Origin: Clostridiales bacterium
Lineage (GTDB): Bacteria; Bacillota_A; Clostridia; Oscillospirales; Oscillospiraceae
Direction: 5' to 3'
Length of the DNA: 64,000 nt
NCBI GenBank assembly: GCA_019410105.1
Contig: DXTB01000001.1
Location: 62,001 to 126,000, forward strand
A program made the translations under genes and the position numbers. The notes beneath the pieces are model-generated. The model saw only the letters and a program-made list of their open reading frames with translations, searched no databases and had not been told where the DNA came from. Of the stretch, positions 1 through 8,693 are shown in pieces. How positions within the stretch are numbered: position 1 is the first letter of the stretch; the number at the start of each line of letters is the position of its first letter.

Positions 1-40
1 TTTACCTGATGTGGATCATGCCAACGTAGGGAAATCATGA
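1..40 (+). promoter_or_regulatory. TPP riboswitch, 3' part (truncated by window start)
   Basis: The bases from position 4 match the conserved 3' half of the THI box (ACCTGATGTGGATCATGCC, then the CGTAGGGAA block). The 5' half lies outside the window. A Rho-independent terminator follows directly and thiE comes next, so thiamine pyrophosphate binding should shut off the thiE-HAD-thiD operon by premature termination. Confidence 0.9.
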
Positions 41-49
41 GGCGCACAG

Positions 50-87
50 CCGCGGACGACCGCTCTTGGTATGTCCGCGGTTTTTTT
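50..87 (+). terminator. Riboswitch expression-platform terminator
   Basis: CCGCGGAC (50-57) pairs with GTCCGCGG (73-80), followed by seven T (81-87). It lies between the TPP aptamer and the thiE ribosome binding site, so it is the regulated terminator. Confidence 0.85.
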
Positions 88-107
88 GATAGAGAGGATG
101 GAGTGAT

Positions 108-749
108 ATGAAGATCGACCCCAAGCGGCTGCGGCTGTATGCCGTGACGGACCGGGCCTGGACTCATGACGCGGAGGGCCTGCTCCGTCAGGTGGCGGCA
201 GCCGTCGACGGCGGGGCGGGCATCGTCCAGCTGCGGGAAAAGCACATGGGACAGGCGGATTTCCTGGCGGAGGCGCAGCGGTTCGTGGCCCTGTGCCGGG
301 AAAAGGGCGCTGTCAGCATCATCAACGACAATGTGGAGATCGCCGCCCAGACCGGGGCGGACGGCGTTCATGTGGGCCAGGAGGATCTGGAGGCGGGCCG
401 GGCTAGGGAGCTGCTGGGGCCGGACAAGCTGATCGGCGTTTCCGCCCACTCCGTGGAAGAGGCCCTGGCCGCCCAGGCGGCGGGGGCGGACTACCTGGGC
501 GTGGGCGCGGCTTTCGTCACCGGCACCAAGACGGACGCCAAGCCCATCTCCCGGGAGACTATCCGGGCCATCACGGCGGCGGTGGACATCCCGGTGGTGG
601 CCATCGGCGGCATCAGCCATGACAATATTCTGGAGTTGAAGAACTGCGGCCTGGACGGCGTGGCGGTGGTCTCCGCCCTGTTCGCCCAAGCCGACGTGAA
701 GGCGGCGGCGGAGGAGCTGCTGCGGCTCTCGGAGGAGATCGCCCGATGA
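108..749 (+). CDS. thiE: Thiamine-phosphate synthase ThiE
   Basis: ThiE joins HMP-pyrophosphate and hydroxyethylthiazole phosphate to give thiamine monophosphate in the cytoplasm. The 213-residue length is normal for this TIM-barrel family. Recognisable blocks are QLREKHM near residue 41, the INDN block, GVHVGQEDL, the GADYLGVGAAF stretch that binds pyrophosphate, and VAIGGI near the C-terminus. The start follows an AGGATGGAG Shine-Dalgarno. The gene sits behind a TPP riboswitch and overlaps the next gene by four bases (ATGA), indicating translational coupling. Confidence 0.95.
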   Translation: MKIDPKRLRLYAVTDRAWTHDAEGLLRQVAAAVDGGAGIVQLREKHMGQADFLAEAQRFVALCREKGAVSIINDNVEIAAQTGADGVHVGQEDLEAGRARELLGPDKLIGVSAHSVEEALAAQAAGADYLGVGAAFVTGTKTDAKPISRETIRAITAAVDIPVVAIGGISHDNILELKNCGLDGVAVVSALFAQADVKAAAEELLRLSEEIAR

Positions 750-1384
750 ACATCCGGGGCGCCATCTTTGACCTGGACGGGACCCTGACGGACTCCATGT
801 ACATCTGGCAGAAGGCCCCGGTGGATCTGGTGCGCCGGTACGGCGGTGACCCGCCGGAGGATCTGGCCCGGGACCTGAAGGAGATGGGCCGCCGGGAGGC
901 GGCGGAGTACCTGCGAAGCCGCTTCGCCCTCTCCACCACGCCGGAGGAGCTGATGGACACCCTCAACGATCTGGTGACGGAGGAGTACCGGTCCCGGGTG
1001 CCCATGAAGCCCGGGGCGGACCGGCTGCTGGCCCGGCTGGCGGATTCCGGCATCTCCTGCTGCATCGCCACCGCCAGCGAGGCGTTCCAGGCCCGCTCCG
1101 CCATGGAACGGCTGGGACTGTGGCCGCACTTCCGCTTCGCCGTCAGCTGTGTCCAGTACGGCGGCAAGACCCGGCCGGACATCTATCTGGAGGCCGCCCG
1201 CCGTCTGGGGACCGTTCCGGCGGAGACGGTGGTGTTTGAGGATGCCCTTCACGCTGCCAGGACCGCCTACGAGGCAGGCTTCCGGGTCTGCGGCGTCTGG
1301 GACGTCTCTGCCGAAGAGGATCAGGCCGCGCTGAAAGCCCTGGCGGATTGGTACGTGCGGGACCTGGGCGACTGGGTCCCGTAA
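746..1384 (+). CDS. HAD-superfamily hydrolase (beta-phosphoglucomutase/phosphatase-like)
   Basis: A 212-residue HAD subfamily I protein. Motif I is DLDGTLTDS near residue 9 with both catalytic aspartates, motif II is the TAS of CIATAS, the motif III lysine is in GGKTRPD, and motif IV is VVFEDA. The alpha-helical cap lies between motifs I and II. It is translationally coupled to thiE and precedes thiD. This makes a phosphatase acting on thiamine monophosphate or a pathway by-product plausible, but substrate cannot be read from sequence. No thiM is seen here. Confidence 0.85.
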   Translation: MNIRGAIFDLDGTLTDSMYIWQKAPVDLVRRYGGDPPEDLARDLKEMGRREAAEYLRSRFALSTTPEELMDTLNDLVTEEYRSRVPMKPGADRLLARLADSGISCCIATASEAFQARSAMERLGLWPHFRFAVSCVQYGGKTRPDIYLEAARRLGTVPAETVVFEDALHAARTAYEAGFRVCGVWDVSAEEDQAALKALADWYVRDLGDWVP

Positions 1385-1496
1385 GAGACGGGGAACCGCG
1401 GCCAGCAGGCCGCTTCCAGCGGCGGATCGGGGGCACCACCTTCCGCCGCTTGATAAAACTTCAATGCAAAGAAGCATCAGGAAAGGAAGCATCGAT

Positions 1497-2306
1497 ATGA
1501 AGACAGCATTGACGATCGCTGGGACCGATCCCAGCGGAGGCGCCGGTATCCAGGCAGATATCAAGACCATGACCGCCAACGGTGTGTTCGCCACCTGTGC
1601 GGTGACGGCTCTGGTGGCCCAGAACACTACCGGCGTCAAGAGCATCGTGGAGTGTACGCCGGACTTTCTGGCGGAGGAGCTGGACTGCGTGTTCACAGAT
1701 ATCTTCCCCGACGCGGTGAAGACCGGCATGGTCTCCAGCATTCCGCTGATCCGGGTGATCGCGGCCAAGCTGAAGGAGTATGGGGCCAAAAATCTGGTGG
1801 TGGACCCGGTGATGGTGGCCACCTCCGGGGACCGGCTCATCACGGAGGACGCGGTCTCCGCCCTGAAGGAGCTCCTGCTGCCCCTGGCCACGGTACTGAC
1901 CCCCAACATTCCTGAGGCGGAGATCCTCTCCGGCATGACGATCCGCAGCGCCGCAGACATGGAGGCGGCGGCCCGGGCCATCAGCGAGCAGTACGGCTGC
2001 GCCGTGCTGTGCAAGGGCGGCCACCAGATCAACGACGCCGATGACCTGCTGTGGCGCTGCGGCAGCGGCAAGTGGTTCCACGGAAAGCGGATCAACAACC
2101 CCAACACCCACGGCACCGGCTGCACCCTGTCCAGCGCCATCGCCTCCAATCTGGCGAAGGGCTTTGACCTGGACACGGCGGTGGAGCGGGCCAAGGCTTA
2201 CATCTCCGGCGCTCTGGGGGCCATGCTGGACTTGGGACGCGGTTCCGGCCCCATGAATCACATGTTCGACCTGAAGAGCATCTACTGTACGGAAAAGGCA
2301 GATTGA
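1497..2306 (+). CDS. thiD: Hydroxymethylpyrimidine (phosphate) kinase ThiD
   Basis: ThiD phosphorylates HMP and HMP-P to HMP-PP, the pyrimidine substrate of ThiE. The ribokinase-fold signatures are GTDPSGGAGIQADIK at the N-terminus, DPVMVATSGDRL in the middle, and the anion-hole/catalytic block NTHGTGCTLSSAIA near residue 200. I chose the ATG at 1497 because it follows GGAAAGGAAG and gives the canonical MKTALTIAGTDPSGG start; an in-frame ATG at 1464 lacks a good site. It is the last gene of the riboswitch operon and ends before a strong terminator. Confidence 0.93.
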   Translation: MKTALTIAGTDPSGGAGIQADIKTMTANGVFATCAVTALVAQNTTGVKSIVECTPDFLAEELDCVFTDIFPDAVKTGMVSSIPLIRVIAAKLKEYGAKNLVVDPVMVATSGDRLITEDAVSALKELLLPLATVLTPNIPEAEILSGMTIRSAADMEAAARAISEQYGCAVLCKGGHQINDADDLLWRCGSGKWFHGKRINNPNTHGTGCTLSSAIASNLAKGFDLDTAVERAKAYISGALGAMLDLGRGSGPMNHMFDLKSIYCTEKAD

Positions 2307-2318
2307 CCAGTTTGCAGA

Positions 2319-2363
2319 CAACAGGGGGACAGCGGTTTTATCCGCTGTCCTCCTGTTGTTTTT
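2319..2363 (+). terminator. Terminator of the thi operon
   Basis: A 17-bp inverted repeat (2319-2335 with 2342-2358) is followed by five T. The 220 bases after it, up to 2585, are AT-rich, contain no gene, and must hold the promoter of the efflux operon. Confidence 0.85.
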
Positions 2364-2585
2364 GCGCAGAAAAACGGCGGTTCCGATGGCGGGATCTATT
2401 TGGAATCACCAGACTGAACAAAATGATTTCAGGTATTTTTAAGGTTTAAAACGAGCTAAATATACTGCAAAAATAATAAAAACAAAATTTTTTAAAGTAT
2501 TTTTTCAGGTTGATTTTAGCTTTCCATGATACCTTTGGACCAGAACCCTTCCCGGAGGGGGAGGTACGGAAAGGATTGGCACGGT

Positions 2586-4337
2586 ATGAGCGAAAAAGGA
2601 CTGGAGCGGGAGACGGAAGGAATCTCCGTGGGGGAGCGGGAGCCCGTCGTAGCAGATTCCTCTCCCAAAGGGGGCCGTCTCCGCAACAGCTGGAAAAAGC
2701 TGTGGAAGGGGCGGAAACGAAAGGCGCTGGCGCTGCTTCTGGTGGTGGCCATTGCAGGCGGCGTGGTGATCTGGAGGGGCCGCGGACAGACGGCCTCCGC
2801 TGCGACGACGTATCAGGAGGCGGCGGTGGAGCGCCGCTCTATCACCAATTCCCTCTCCTCCAGCGGCACGCTGGAGCCAGCGGACTCCTACACCGTCAAT
2901 ACGCTGGTCTCCGGCGAGATCCTCAGCGATACCTTTGAAAAGGGCGACCAGGTGGAGGAGGGCCAACTGCTCTATACCATTGATTCCTCCAACGCGGCCA
3001 GCAGCCAGACCCAGGCGCAGAACAGCTACTCCCAGGCCCAGACCTCCTATGAGCAGGCGGTGAAGGCCAAGTATCCCCAGGCGGACCTGAGCGGCACCGT
3101 CAGCGAGGTGTATGTGAACGAGGGGGACAGCGTCAGCGCAGGCACACAGCTTCTGAAGATCGTGGCGGATGAGAACATCTACATCGACTTCTACTTCACC
3201 TACGCGGACAGCGGCGACTTCTACATCGGCCAGACCGCCACGGTCTTTATCGACGGCTTTGCCGGGACCCTCACCGGAACGGTTGCCGCGGTGTCCAGTT
3301 CCTCCGCGGCGGTCTCCACCGGCGTACCCCTGACTACCGTCCGGGTACGGCTCGCCAACCCGGGCCTTGTGACATCCGACTACACCGCCAGCGCCGTCAT
3401 CGGCAGCTACTCCAGCTACGGCCAGGCGTCCATCAAGGTGGGGGCCAGCAGCGTCATCACGGCAGAGGCGTCCGGCAAAGTTGCAGGTTTCAACTGGCTG
3501 GTGGGCGATACCATCTCCAGCGGCGACCGGATCTGCACCATCACCGGTGACAGCGTGGACAACCAGATTGAAAGCGCCCGCATCAGTGTCAGCAACGCCT
3601 CCACCAGCCTGGAAAATGCCCGGGACAATCTGGAGGACTACTCCGTCACCGCGCCCATCTCCGGCACCGTGGTCACCAAGAACGCCAAGGCGGGGGACAA
3701 CATTGAGGGCGGCTCCGGCAGCACCCTCTGCGTCATCTATGACCTGAGTTATCTGGAGATGACCATGTCCATCGACGAGTTGGACATCAGCTCTGTGGAG
3801 GTGGGCCAGGAGGTCCGGATCACCGCCGATGCCGTGGAGGGGAAGACCTACACCGGCGTGGTGACGGAGGTGTCCGTGGCGGGCACCACCTCCGGCGGCA
3901 TCACCACGTACCCCGTCACCGTCCGCATCGACGAGACCGACGGCCTGCTGCCTGGGATGAATGTGGACGCGGAGATCGTGATCTCCTCGGCGGATGACGT
4001 GCTGGCCATCCCAAGCGCCGCCGTGAGCCGCGGGGACATGGTGCTGGTCACCGCGAATTCTCCCAGTGCTGTGAATGCCCTGGACCAGGAGGCCCCGGAG
4101 GGCTACGTCTACGTGCCGGTGGAAACCGGCGTCAGCGACAACAGCTACATTGAGGTCCTCTCCGGCCTCCAGGAGGGGGACACAGTGGCCTATCTCCAGG
4201 CGGCTGGCTCCGCCAGCTCCGGCGATATGACGTTCGTCATGCCGAGCGGGGCCATGTCCTCCATGCCGATGGGCGACATGCCCAGCGGGATGCCCTCCGG
4301 CGGCGGAATGCCCAGCGGCGGGCCGGGAGGCTTCTGA
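2586..4337 (+). CDS. MacA/HlyD-type efflux adaptor subunit
   Basis: Membrane-fusion/adaptor subunit of a MacAB-type ABC exporter. About 45 charged N-terminal residues precede one transmembrane segment (roughly 47-63). Then come three biotinyl-lipoyl-like stretches (beginning GEILSDTFEKGDQVEEGQLL, LSGTVSEVYVNEGDSVSAG and ITAEASGKVAGFNWLVGD) and beta-barrel regions ending LLPGMNVDAEIV. The last 30 residues are unusually rich in Met, Pro, Ser and Gly. The ATG at 2586 follows GGAAAGGA; an earlier in-frame ATG at 2526 has no site. At 583 residues it is longer than typical MacA (about 370-400). It overlaps the ATPase gene by one base. Confidence 0.88.
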   Translation: MSEKGLERETEGISVGEREPVVADSSPKGGRLRNSWKKLWKGRKRKALALLLVVAIAGGVVIWRGRGQTASAATTYQEAAVERRSITNSLSSSGTLEPADSYTVNTLVSGEILSDTFEKGDQVEEGQLLYTIDSSNAASSQTQAQNSYSQAQTSYEQAVKAKYPQADLSGTVSEVYVNEGDSVSAGTQLLKIVADENIYIDFYFTYADSGDFYIGQTATVFIDGFAGTLTGTVAAVSSSSAAVSTGVPLTTVRVRLANPGLVTSDYTASAVIGSYSSYGQASIKVGASSVITAEASGKVAGFNWLVGDTISSGDRICTITGDSVDNQIESARISVSNASTSLENARDNLEDYSVTAPISGTVVTKNAKAGDNIEGGSGSTLCVIYDLSYLEMTMSIDELDISSVEVGQEVRITADAVEGKTYTGVVTEVSVAGTTSGGITTYPVTVRIDETDGLLPGMNVDAEIVISSADDVLAIPSAAVSRGDMVLVTANSPSAVNALDQEAPEGYVYVPVETGVSDNSYIEVLSGLQEGDTVAYLQAAGSASSGDMTFVMPSGAMSSMPMGDMPSGMPSGGGMPSGGPGGF

Positions 4338-5074
4338 TGGGCACTTTGATCGAATTTCGGGAGGTCTGCAAGTATTACCAGATGGGCGACACCACTGTGA
4401 AGGCGGCGGACCACATCTCCTTCCAGATCCGGAAGGGGGAGTTCGTGGCCATCGTGGGCCAGTCCGGCTCCGGCAAGTCCACCTGTATGAACATCATCGG
4501 CTGCCTGGACGTGCCCACCTCCGGCACGTACCTGCTGGACGGCAGGGATGTGGGTCAGATGGATAAGGACCAGCTGGCCGCCATCCGGAACAAGATGCTG
4601 GGCTTCATCTTCCAGCAGTACAACCTGCTGCCCAAGCTGACGCTCCAGGAGAACGTGGAGGTGCCGCTGATGTACGCCGGCATCCCCAAGCCGGAGCGGC
4701 ACGAGCGATCCCGGATCGCGCTGGAGATGGTGGGTCTTGGCGACAAGCTGCGCAATAAGCCCAGCCAGCTCTCCGGCGGCCAGCAGCAGCGGGCGTCCAT
4801 TGCCCGGGCTCTGGCAGGGGACCCGGCGGTGATCCTGGCCGACGAGCCCACCGGCGCCCTGGACTCCCACACCGGGCGGGAGGTGCTGACCATGCTGCAG
4901 CAGCTCCATGCCGCGGGCAACACGGTGGTGCTCATCACCCACGACAACTCCATCGCTGTCCAGGCCCAGCGGATCATCCGGCTGGAGGACGGCCACGTGA
5001 TCTACGACGGCGATGCCGGTGCGCCTGAGGCGGTAGTGACGCCCAATCTTGCCGGAAGGGGGATGGCGGGATGA
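4337..5074 (+). CDS. MacB-type ABC transporter ATP-binding protein
   Basis: A 245-residue LolD/MacB-class ATPase that would power the adjacent FtsX-fold permease. Walker A is GQSGSGKST near residue 41, the Q-loop is in FIFQQYNLLPKLT, the signature is LSGGQQQR, and Walker B is VILADEPTGALD. The switch histidine is in LITHD. Its ATG overlaps the TGA of the adaptor gene by one base, and its own end overlaps the permease start by four, so all three are co-translated. Confidence 0.93.
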   Translation: MGTLIEFREVCKYYQMGDTTVKAADHISFQIRKGEFVAIVGQSGSGKSTCMNIIGCLDVPTSGTYLLDGRDVGQMDKDQLAAIRNKMLGFIFQQYNLLPKLTLQENVEVPLMYAGIPKPERHERSRIALEMVGLGDKLRNKPSQLSGGQQQRASIARALAGDPAVILADEPTGALDSHTGREVLTMLQQLHAAGNTVVLITHDNSIAVQAQRIIRLEDGHVIYDGDAGAPEAVVTPNLAGRGMAG

Positions 5075-6270
5075 GCCTGATCGAGACCTTCCAGATGGCG
5101 GTGCAGAATATTCTCAGCAGCAAGATGCGGACCTTCCTCACTATGCTGGGCATCATCATCGGCGTGTGCGCGGTCATCGTCATCGTGGGCCTGGGCAACG
5201 GGATGCAGGGCTATATTGAGGACAGCTTTGCCGACATGGGCACCGACTCTCTGACAGTGATGGTGATGGGCCGCGGCTCCTCCCGCAGCGTGTCGGAGGG
5301 CGAGATGTACCAGCTGGTGGCGGACAACAGCGATGTGTTCAAGCAGATCTCCCCCACGGTCACCATGAGCGGCTCGGTGAAGATCGGCAGCAGCACTCTT
5401 TCCGCCACCTCCGTCACCGGCGTCAGCGAGGATTACTTCTCCATGAAGGGGTATGAGGTTGCCCAGGGCCGGGGGCTTCAGTACACGGACATGACCGGCC
5501 GGAAAAAGGTCTGCGTCGTCGGGCAGTATCTGAATCAGGTCTATTACGGCGGGAATGCCGTGGGTCAGACGCTGCGGATCAATGGCAACTCGTTTACCAT
5601 CGTAGGTGTTATGGGAATGGAGGGCACAGAGCTGGAAGAGGGCGGCACGGACGACTGCGTGTTCCTCCCCTACTCCACCGCCGCCCGCCTCAGCTTCACC
5701 GGCACCATCTCCAGTTACACCATCACTGTCCAGGACACGGACCAGATCTCCCAGGCCAAAACCACCCTGGAGAACGCCCTCTATGAGATTTTTGAGGACG
5801 ACGATGCCTATACCGTGGGCAGCATGGCGGAGATGGTGGAGGAGATGAACTCCATGGTGAACATGGTGATCTACATTCTGGCGGGCATCGCTGCCATCTC
5901 TCTGGTGGTGGGCGGCATCGGCATCATGAACATCATGCTGGTGTCGGTTACGGAGCGGACCAGAGAGATCGGCATCCGCAAGGCGCTTGGGGCCCGGGAG
6001 GGCGCCATCATGCGCCAGTTCGTCATCGAGGCGGCTACCACCTCCTCTCTGGGCGGCGTACTGGGGATCGCTCTGGGCTTCGGCCTATCCGCGGCGGCCA
6101 CGGTGGTCATCGCCAATGTCATGCCGGACACCCCCATCACCGTCAGCCCCAGCATTGCGGCGATCCTGGTGGCCTTCGGTGTCTCCGCGGGCATCGGCAT
6201 CGCCTTCGGATACCTCCCCGCCAAAAAGGCCGCGGTGCTGAACCCCATCGATGCGCTGCGGTATGATTGA
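5071..6270 (+). CDS. MacB-type ABC transporter permease (FtsX fold)
   Basis: A 399-residue permease. It has one N-terminal membrane helix (TFLTMLGIIIGVCAVIVIVG), a periplasmic-core-like domain of about 220 residues exposed outside the cell, then three C-terminal helices with the FtsX signature SVTERTREIGIRKALGA. With the adaptor and separate ATPase it forms a split MacB system; exporters of this layout in Firmicutes often handle peptides or antimicrobial compounds, but the substrate is not evident. Starts on ATGA overlapping the ATPase stop. Confidence 0.92.
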   Translation: MSLIETFQMAVQNILSSKMRTFLTMLGIIIGVCAVIVIVGLGNGMQGYIEDSFADMGTDSLTVMVMGRGSSRSVSEGEMYQLVADNSDVFKQISPTVTMSGSVKIGSSTLSATSVTGVSEDYFSMKGYEVAQGRGLQYTDMTGRKKVCVVGQYLNQVYYGGNAVGQTLRINGNSFTIVGVMGMEGTELEEGGTDDCVFLPYSTAARLSFTGTISSYTITVQDTDQISQAKTTLENALYEIFEDDDAYTVGSMAEMVEEMNSMVNMVIYILAGIAAISLVVGGIGIMNIMLVSVTERTREIGIRKALGAREGAIMRQFVIEAATTSSLGGVLGIALGFGLSAAATVVIANVMPDTPITVSPSIAAILVAFGVSAGIGIAFGYLPAKKAAVLNPIDALRYD

Positions 6271-6294
6271 GACGCCATCCGCATCCGCCCTTCC

Positions 6295-6330
6295 CGGCGG
6301 GTCCCCATCCGGGAACCCGCCGCCGTTTTT
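6295..6330 (+). terminator. Terminator of the efflux operon
   Basis: CGGCGGG (6295-6301) pairs with CCCGCCG (6316-6322), extended by CCC/GGG, followed by five T (6326-6330). Confidence 0.8.
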
Positions 6331-6331
6331 C

Positions 6332-6360
6332 TTGTCAGTCGGGCCCGGCCGTGGTACAAT
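6332..6360 (+). promoter_or_regulatory. Sigma-A-type promoter for the mini-ORF/acetyltransferase unit
   Basis: TTGTCA (6332-6337), 17-bp spacer, TACAAT (6355-6360). It lies directly after the efflux terminator, so the following genes form an independent transcript with a leader of roughly 50 bases. Confidence 0.7.
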
Positions 6361-6419
6361 GGCCGCGAAACAACCGGTCTTCCGGCCGGAGAGAGGTTCT
6401 GCGAAAAGAGGAGACTGCC

Positions 6420-6491
6420 ATGAGGGAGATCAGAAAGAAGCGTGCGGTGGCTGTGGAAGTCCGCCGGGAGAGGAAGTGGTTGATGCAGTAA
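6420..6491 (+). CDS. 23-residue basic mini-ORF, possible leader peptide
   Basis: ATG at 6420 follows AAGAGGAGA with good spacing and gives MREIRKKRAVAVEVRRERKW plus three residues, then TAA. More than a third of the residues are Arg or Lys. It is the first ORF of the transcript and stops 22 bases before the GTG of a Vat-type acetyltransferase. Resistance genes are often controlled by such short leaders, so a regulatory peptide is plausible. I see no known stalling motif, and chance remains possible. Confidence 0.45.
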   Translation: MREIRKKRAVAVEVRRERKWLMQ

Positions 6492-6513
6492 AAAGGAAAC
6501 AGGAGGAGACATC

Positions 6514-7194
6514 GTGAATCAGACCATCCGCGGCATGGGGCTTCCGGACCCCGACGCGGTTTTTCCAAACGAATACGGCACATCCTGCTATATCAAAAAT
6601 GTGGTGACGGCCCCGAACATCCAGATCGGGGATTACACCTACTACGACGATCCGGTGGACCCTGCGGGGTTTGAACAGAACAACGTCCTGTTCAACTATC
6701 CGGAGTTCGGGGACCGGCTCATTATCGGCAAGTTCTGCTCCATCGCCGCCGGGACCCAGTTCATCATGGGCCCGGCCAACCACCGGACCAGCAGCGTCAG
6801 CACCTACCCCTTCCAGGTGTTCGGCGGGGCATGGGCTGACCAAGCGCCGCCTCACCTGGGCCAGTTGCCCCGAAAGGGGGACATCATGGTGGGCAACGAC
6901 GTGTGGATCGGCCGGGAGAGCGTGATCCTGCCGGGGGTCCACATCGGCGACGGCGCCATCATTGCGGCCCGCTCCGTAGTGGCGAAGGATGTGCCCGCCT
7001 ATACCGTGGCGGGCGGCAATCCGGTCCGCGTGCTGAAGCAGCGGTTCCCAGAGGATCTGGTCCAGTTGCTCCTGGCATGGCGGTGGTGGGACCTGCCCCC
7101 GGCGGAGTTGGCGGAGGCCGTGCCGCTGCTGTGCGACCCGGATCTGGACGCGGTGCGGACGGACCTGCGCCGTCGCCTGGGAATGGCGGAGTGA
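6514..7194 (+). CDS. Vat/xenobiotic-type O-acetyltransferase (left-handed beta-helix)
   Basis: A 226-residue hexapeptide-repeat acetyltransferase whose layout matches streptogramin A acetyltransferases (Vat) and CatB-type xenobiotic acetyltransferases. Features are the YTYYDDP block, IGKFCSIA, the catalytic-histidine block GPANHR, YPFQVFGG, then hexapeptide turns IMVGNDVWIGRESVILPGVHIGDG with the GNDVWIG signature, and the C-terminal VAGGNPVRVLKQRF. Family members transfer acetyl from acetyl-CoA to a hydroxyl of the drug. Starts at GTG after AGGAGGAGA. Whether it confers streptogramin resistance or acts on another substrate cannot be told here. Confidence 0.85.
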   Translation: MNQTIRGMGLPDPDAVFPNEYGTSCYIKNVVTAPNIQIGDYTYYDDPVDPAGFEQNNVLFNYPEFGDRLIIGKFCSIAAGTQFIMGPANHRTSSVSTYPFQVFGGAWADQAPPHLGQLPRKGDIMVGNDVWIGRESVILPGVHIGDGAIIAARSVVAKDVPAYTVAGGNPVRVLKQRFPEDLVQLLLAWRWWDLPPAELAEAVPLLCDPDLDAVRTDLRRRLGMAE

Positions 7195-7210
7195 GTGGCT
7201 GTATGCAAAA

Positions 7211-7248
7211 AAGTCCCGGCCCTTTTTAGGGCCGGGACTTCTGCTTTT
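7211..7248. terminator. Bidirectional terminator between convergent genes
   Basis: AAGTCCCGGCCC (7211-7222) and GGGCCGGGACTT (7229-7240) form a perfect 12-bp stem, with a T-run on the plus side and A-rich flank on the other. It serves the acetyltransferase (+) and the GNAT gene (-). Confidence 0.8.
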
Positions 7249-7641
7249 TTATGAAGCGCCGTCTTTCTTGGGCTCGATCAGATAAGACGGCAGGCTCCGC
7301 TGGCAGCCGTTTTTCTCATAAAACGCTTCCGCCCCCGGCTGGGCGCCGAAATACAGCAGCGTGGGGGTATGGGCCGCAGCCAGCCGCAGCAGCCGGCTTC
7401 CGATGCCCTGCCGCTGATATGCCGGCAACACCAGCAGCTCCGTGATGGTGCCGAAAAAGCAGCCGTCCGTGAGGACTCGCAGGCAACCCGCCAGCTGGCC
7501 GCCGTCCCAGGCAGTGAAGTTCATCGTTTTTGACAGTGCGGCGCGGGTCTGCTCCAGATTGTACGCTCCCGGCCAGACCTGCTGGACAAAGTCGAGGAAG
7601 GTCTCTCCGGAAAGGCTCCGGTCGTCCACACGATACTCCAT
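7249..7641 (-). CDS. GNAT-family N-acetyltransferase
   Basis: A 130-residue GNAT protein. The acetyl-CoA pyrophosphate-binding loop is the QRQGIGSRLL stretch, preceded by beta-strand ITELLVLPAY and followed by the C-terminal FYEKNGC typical of the fold. The ATG at 7641 is preferred because GGAGG lies eight bases upstream; a GTG at 7665 overlapping the upstream stop is an alternative. Transcribed with nfo. The substrate is unknown. Confidence 0.85.
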   Translation of the reverse strand: MEYRVDDRSLSGETFLDFVQQVWPGAYNLEQTRAALSKTMNFTAWDGGQLAGCLRVLTDGCFFGTITELLVLPAYQRQGIGSRLLRLAAAHTPTLLYFGAQPGAEAFYEKNGCQRSLPSYLIEPKKDGAS

Positions 7642-7661
7642 GGCAGCATCCTCCAATCCCG

Positions 7662-8495
7662 TCACGCCTCCGCCATCTCCCGCATCAGGGCGATCTCCCG
7701 GGCATAGCCGGGCAGGTCGTTGGGGGTCTCCAGACAGAAGGGAAGATCCTTCAGCGCCGGGTGGCGGACGATCCGCCCCAGCGCCTCCAGACCGATGGTC
7801 CCCTCCCCCAGACAGGCGTGGCGGTCCTTGCGGCTGCCGGGGGGATTCTTGCTGTCGTTCAAATGAATCGCCTTCAGCCGCCGGAGGCCGATGATGCTGT
7901 CAAATTCCGTCAGCACGCCGTCCAGGTCGTGGACGATGTCGTATCCTCCGTCGGACACGTGGCAGGTGTCCAGGCAGACGCCCACCTTGCCGGAGAGCTC
8001 CACCCGGTCCAGAATGGCCCGCAGCTCCTCAAAACGGCCGCCTACTTCGCTGCCCTTGCCTGCCATGGTCTCCAGCAGAACGGTGGTGGCCTGATTGGGC
8101 CGCAGGATGGCGTTAAGCCCGTCGGCAATGAGAGCGATGCCGGTCTCGCTTCCCTGCCCCACATGGCTGCCGGGATGGAAGTTGTAATACTGTCCTGGCA
8201 CATGCTCCAGCCTAGCCAGGTCGTCCGCCATGGTCTCCCGGGCGAATATCCGGTTCTTCTCCTCCGCGCCGCAGAGGTTCAAAGTATAGGGAGCGTGGGC
8301 GACAATGGGGCCGAAGCCGTGCCGGGCCAGCAGGTCCCGCAGGGCTGCAGCGTCCGCCGGGTCCAGGTCCTTGGCCCGGCTGCCCCTGGGATTGCGGGTG
8401 AAAAATTGAAAGGTGTTGGCCCCCAGCTCCAGCGCCTGGCGGCCCATGGCCGCAAAGCCCTTGGAGGAGGACAGATGGCAGCCGATATACAGCAT
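7662..8495 (-). CDS. nfo: Endonuclease IV (apurinic/apyrimidinic endonuclease)
   Basis: Nfo cleaves the phosphodiester 5' to abasic sites in base-excision repair. The 277-residue TIM barrel keeps the trinuclear zinc ligands: His67 in AHAPY, His107 in FHPGSH, Glu142 in LLETMAGKG, Asp176 and His179 in LDTCH, His211 in AIHLNDS, Asp224/His226 in [10 protein letters not shown] and a glutamate in CLETPND near residue 258. It starts with [13 protein letters not shown] after a GAAGGAGG site. Confidence 0.95.
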   Translation of the reverse strand: MLYIGCHLSSSKGFAAMGRQALELGANTFQFFTRNPRGSRAKDLDPADAAALRDLLARHGFGPIVAHAPYTLNLCGAEEKNRIFARETMADDLARLEHVPGQYYNFHPGSHVGQGSETGIALIADGLNAILRPNQATTVLLETMAGKGSEVGGRFEELRAILDRVELSGKVGVCLDTCHVSDGGYDIVHDLDGVLTEFDSIIGLRRLKAIHLNDSKNPPGSRKDRHACLGEGTIGLEALGRIVRHPALKDLPFCLETPNDLPGYAREIALMREMAEA

Positions 8496-8605
8496 GGCCG
8501 CGCCTCCTTCTCTCGGTCTGTACTGCTCTGCATCCGCCGGAAGGCGGAAGGAGATTATATTTTATCATACCACATGGACACTGCCTATGCACGGACAAAA
8601 GCAAC

Positions 8606-8644
8606 AAAAAGCGGGGTCTGCCGGCCGAAACCGGTGACCCCGCT
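8606..8644 (-). terminator. Terminator of the 53-residue protein gene
   Basis: On the minus strand AGCGGGGTC and GACCCCGCT (8610-8618 with 8636-8644) form a stem with an inner GC helix, followed by a T-run. Confidence 0.75.
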
Positions 8645-8693
8645 GAGACACTGCCGGACGCTGGTAAAGCGGCGGCCCCGTCCGGCGGGGGCC

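Noticed and set aside
491..2194. 567-codon minus-strand open frame over thiE-HAD-thiD
   Set aside because: Antisense shadow of three well-supported genes in high-GC DNA; no ribosome binding site and no recognisable domain.
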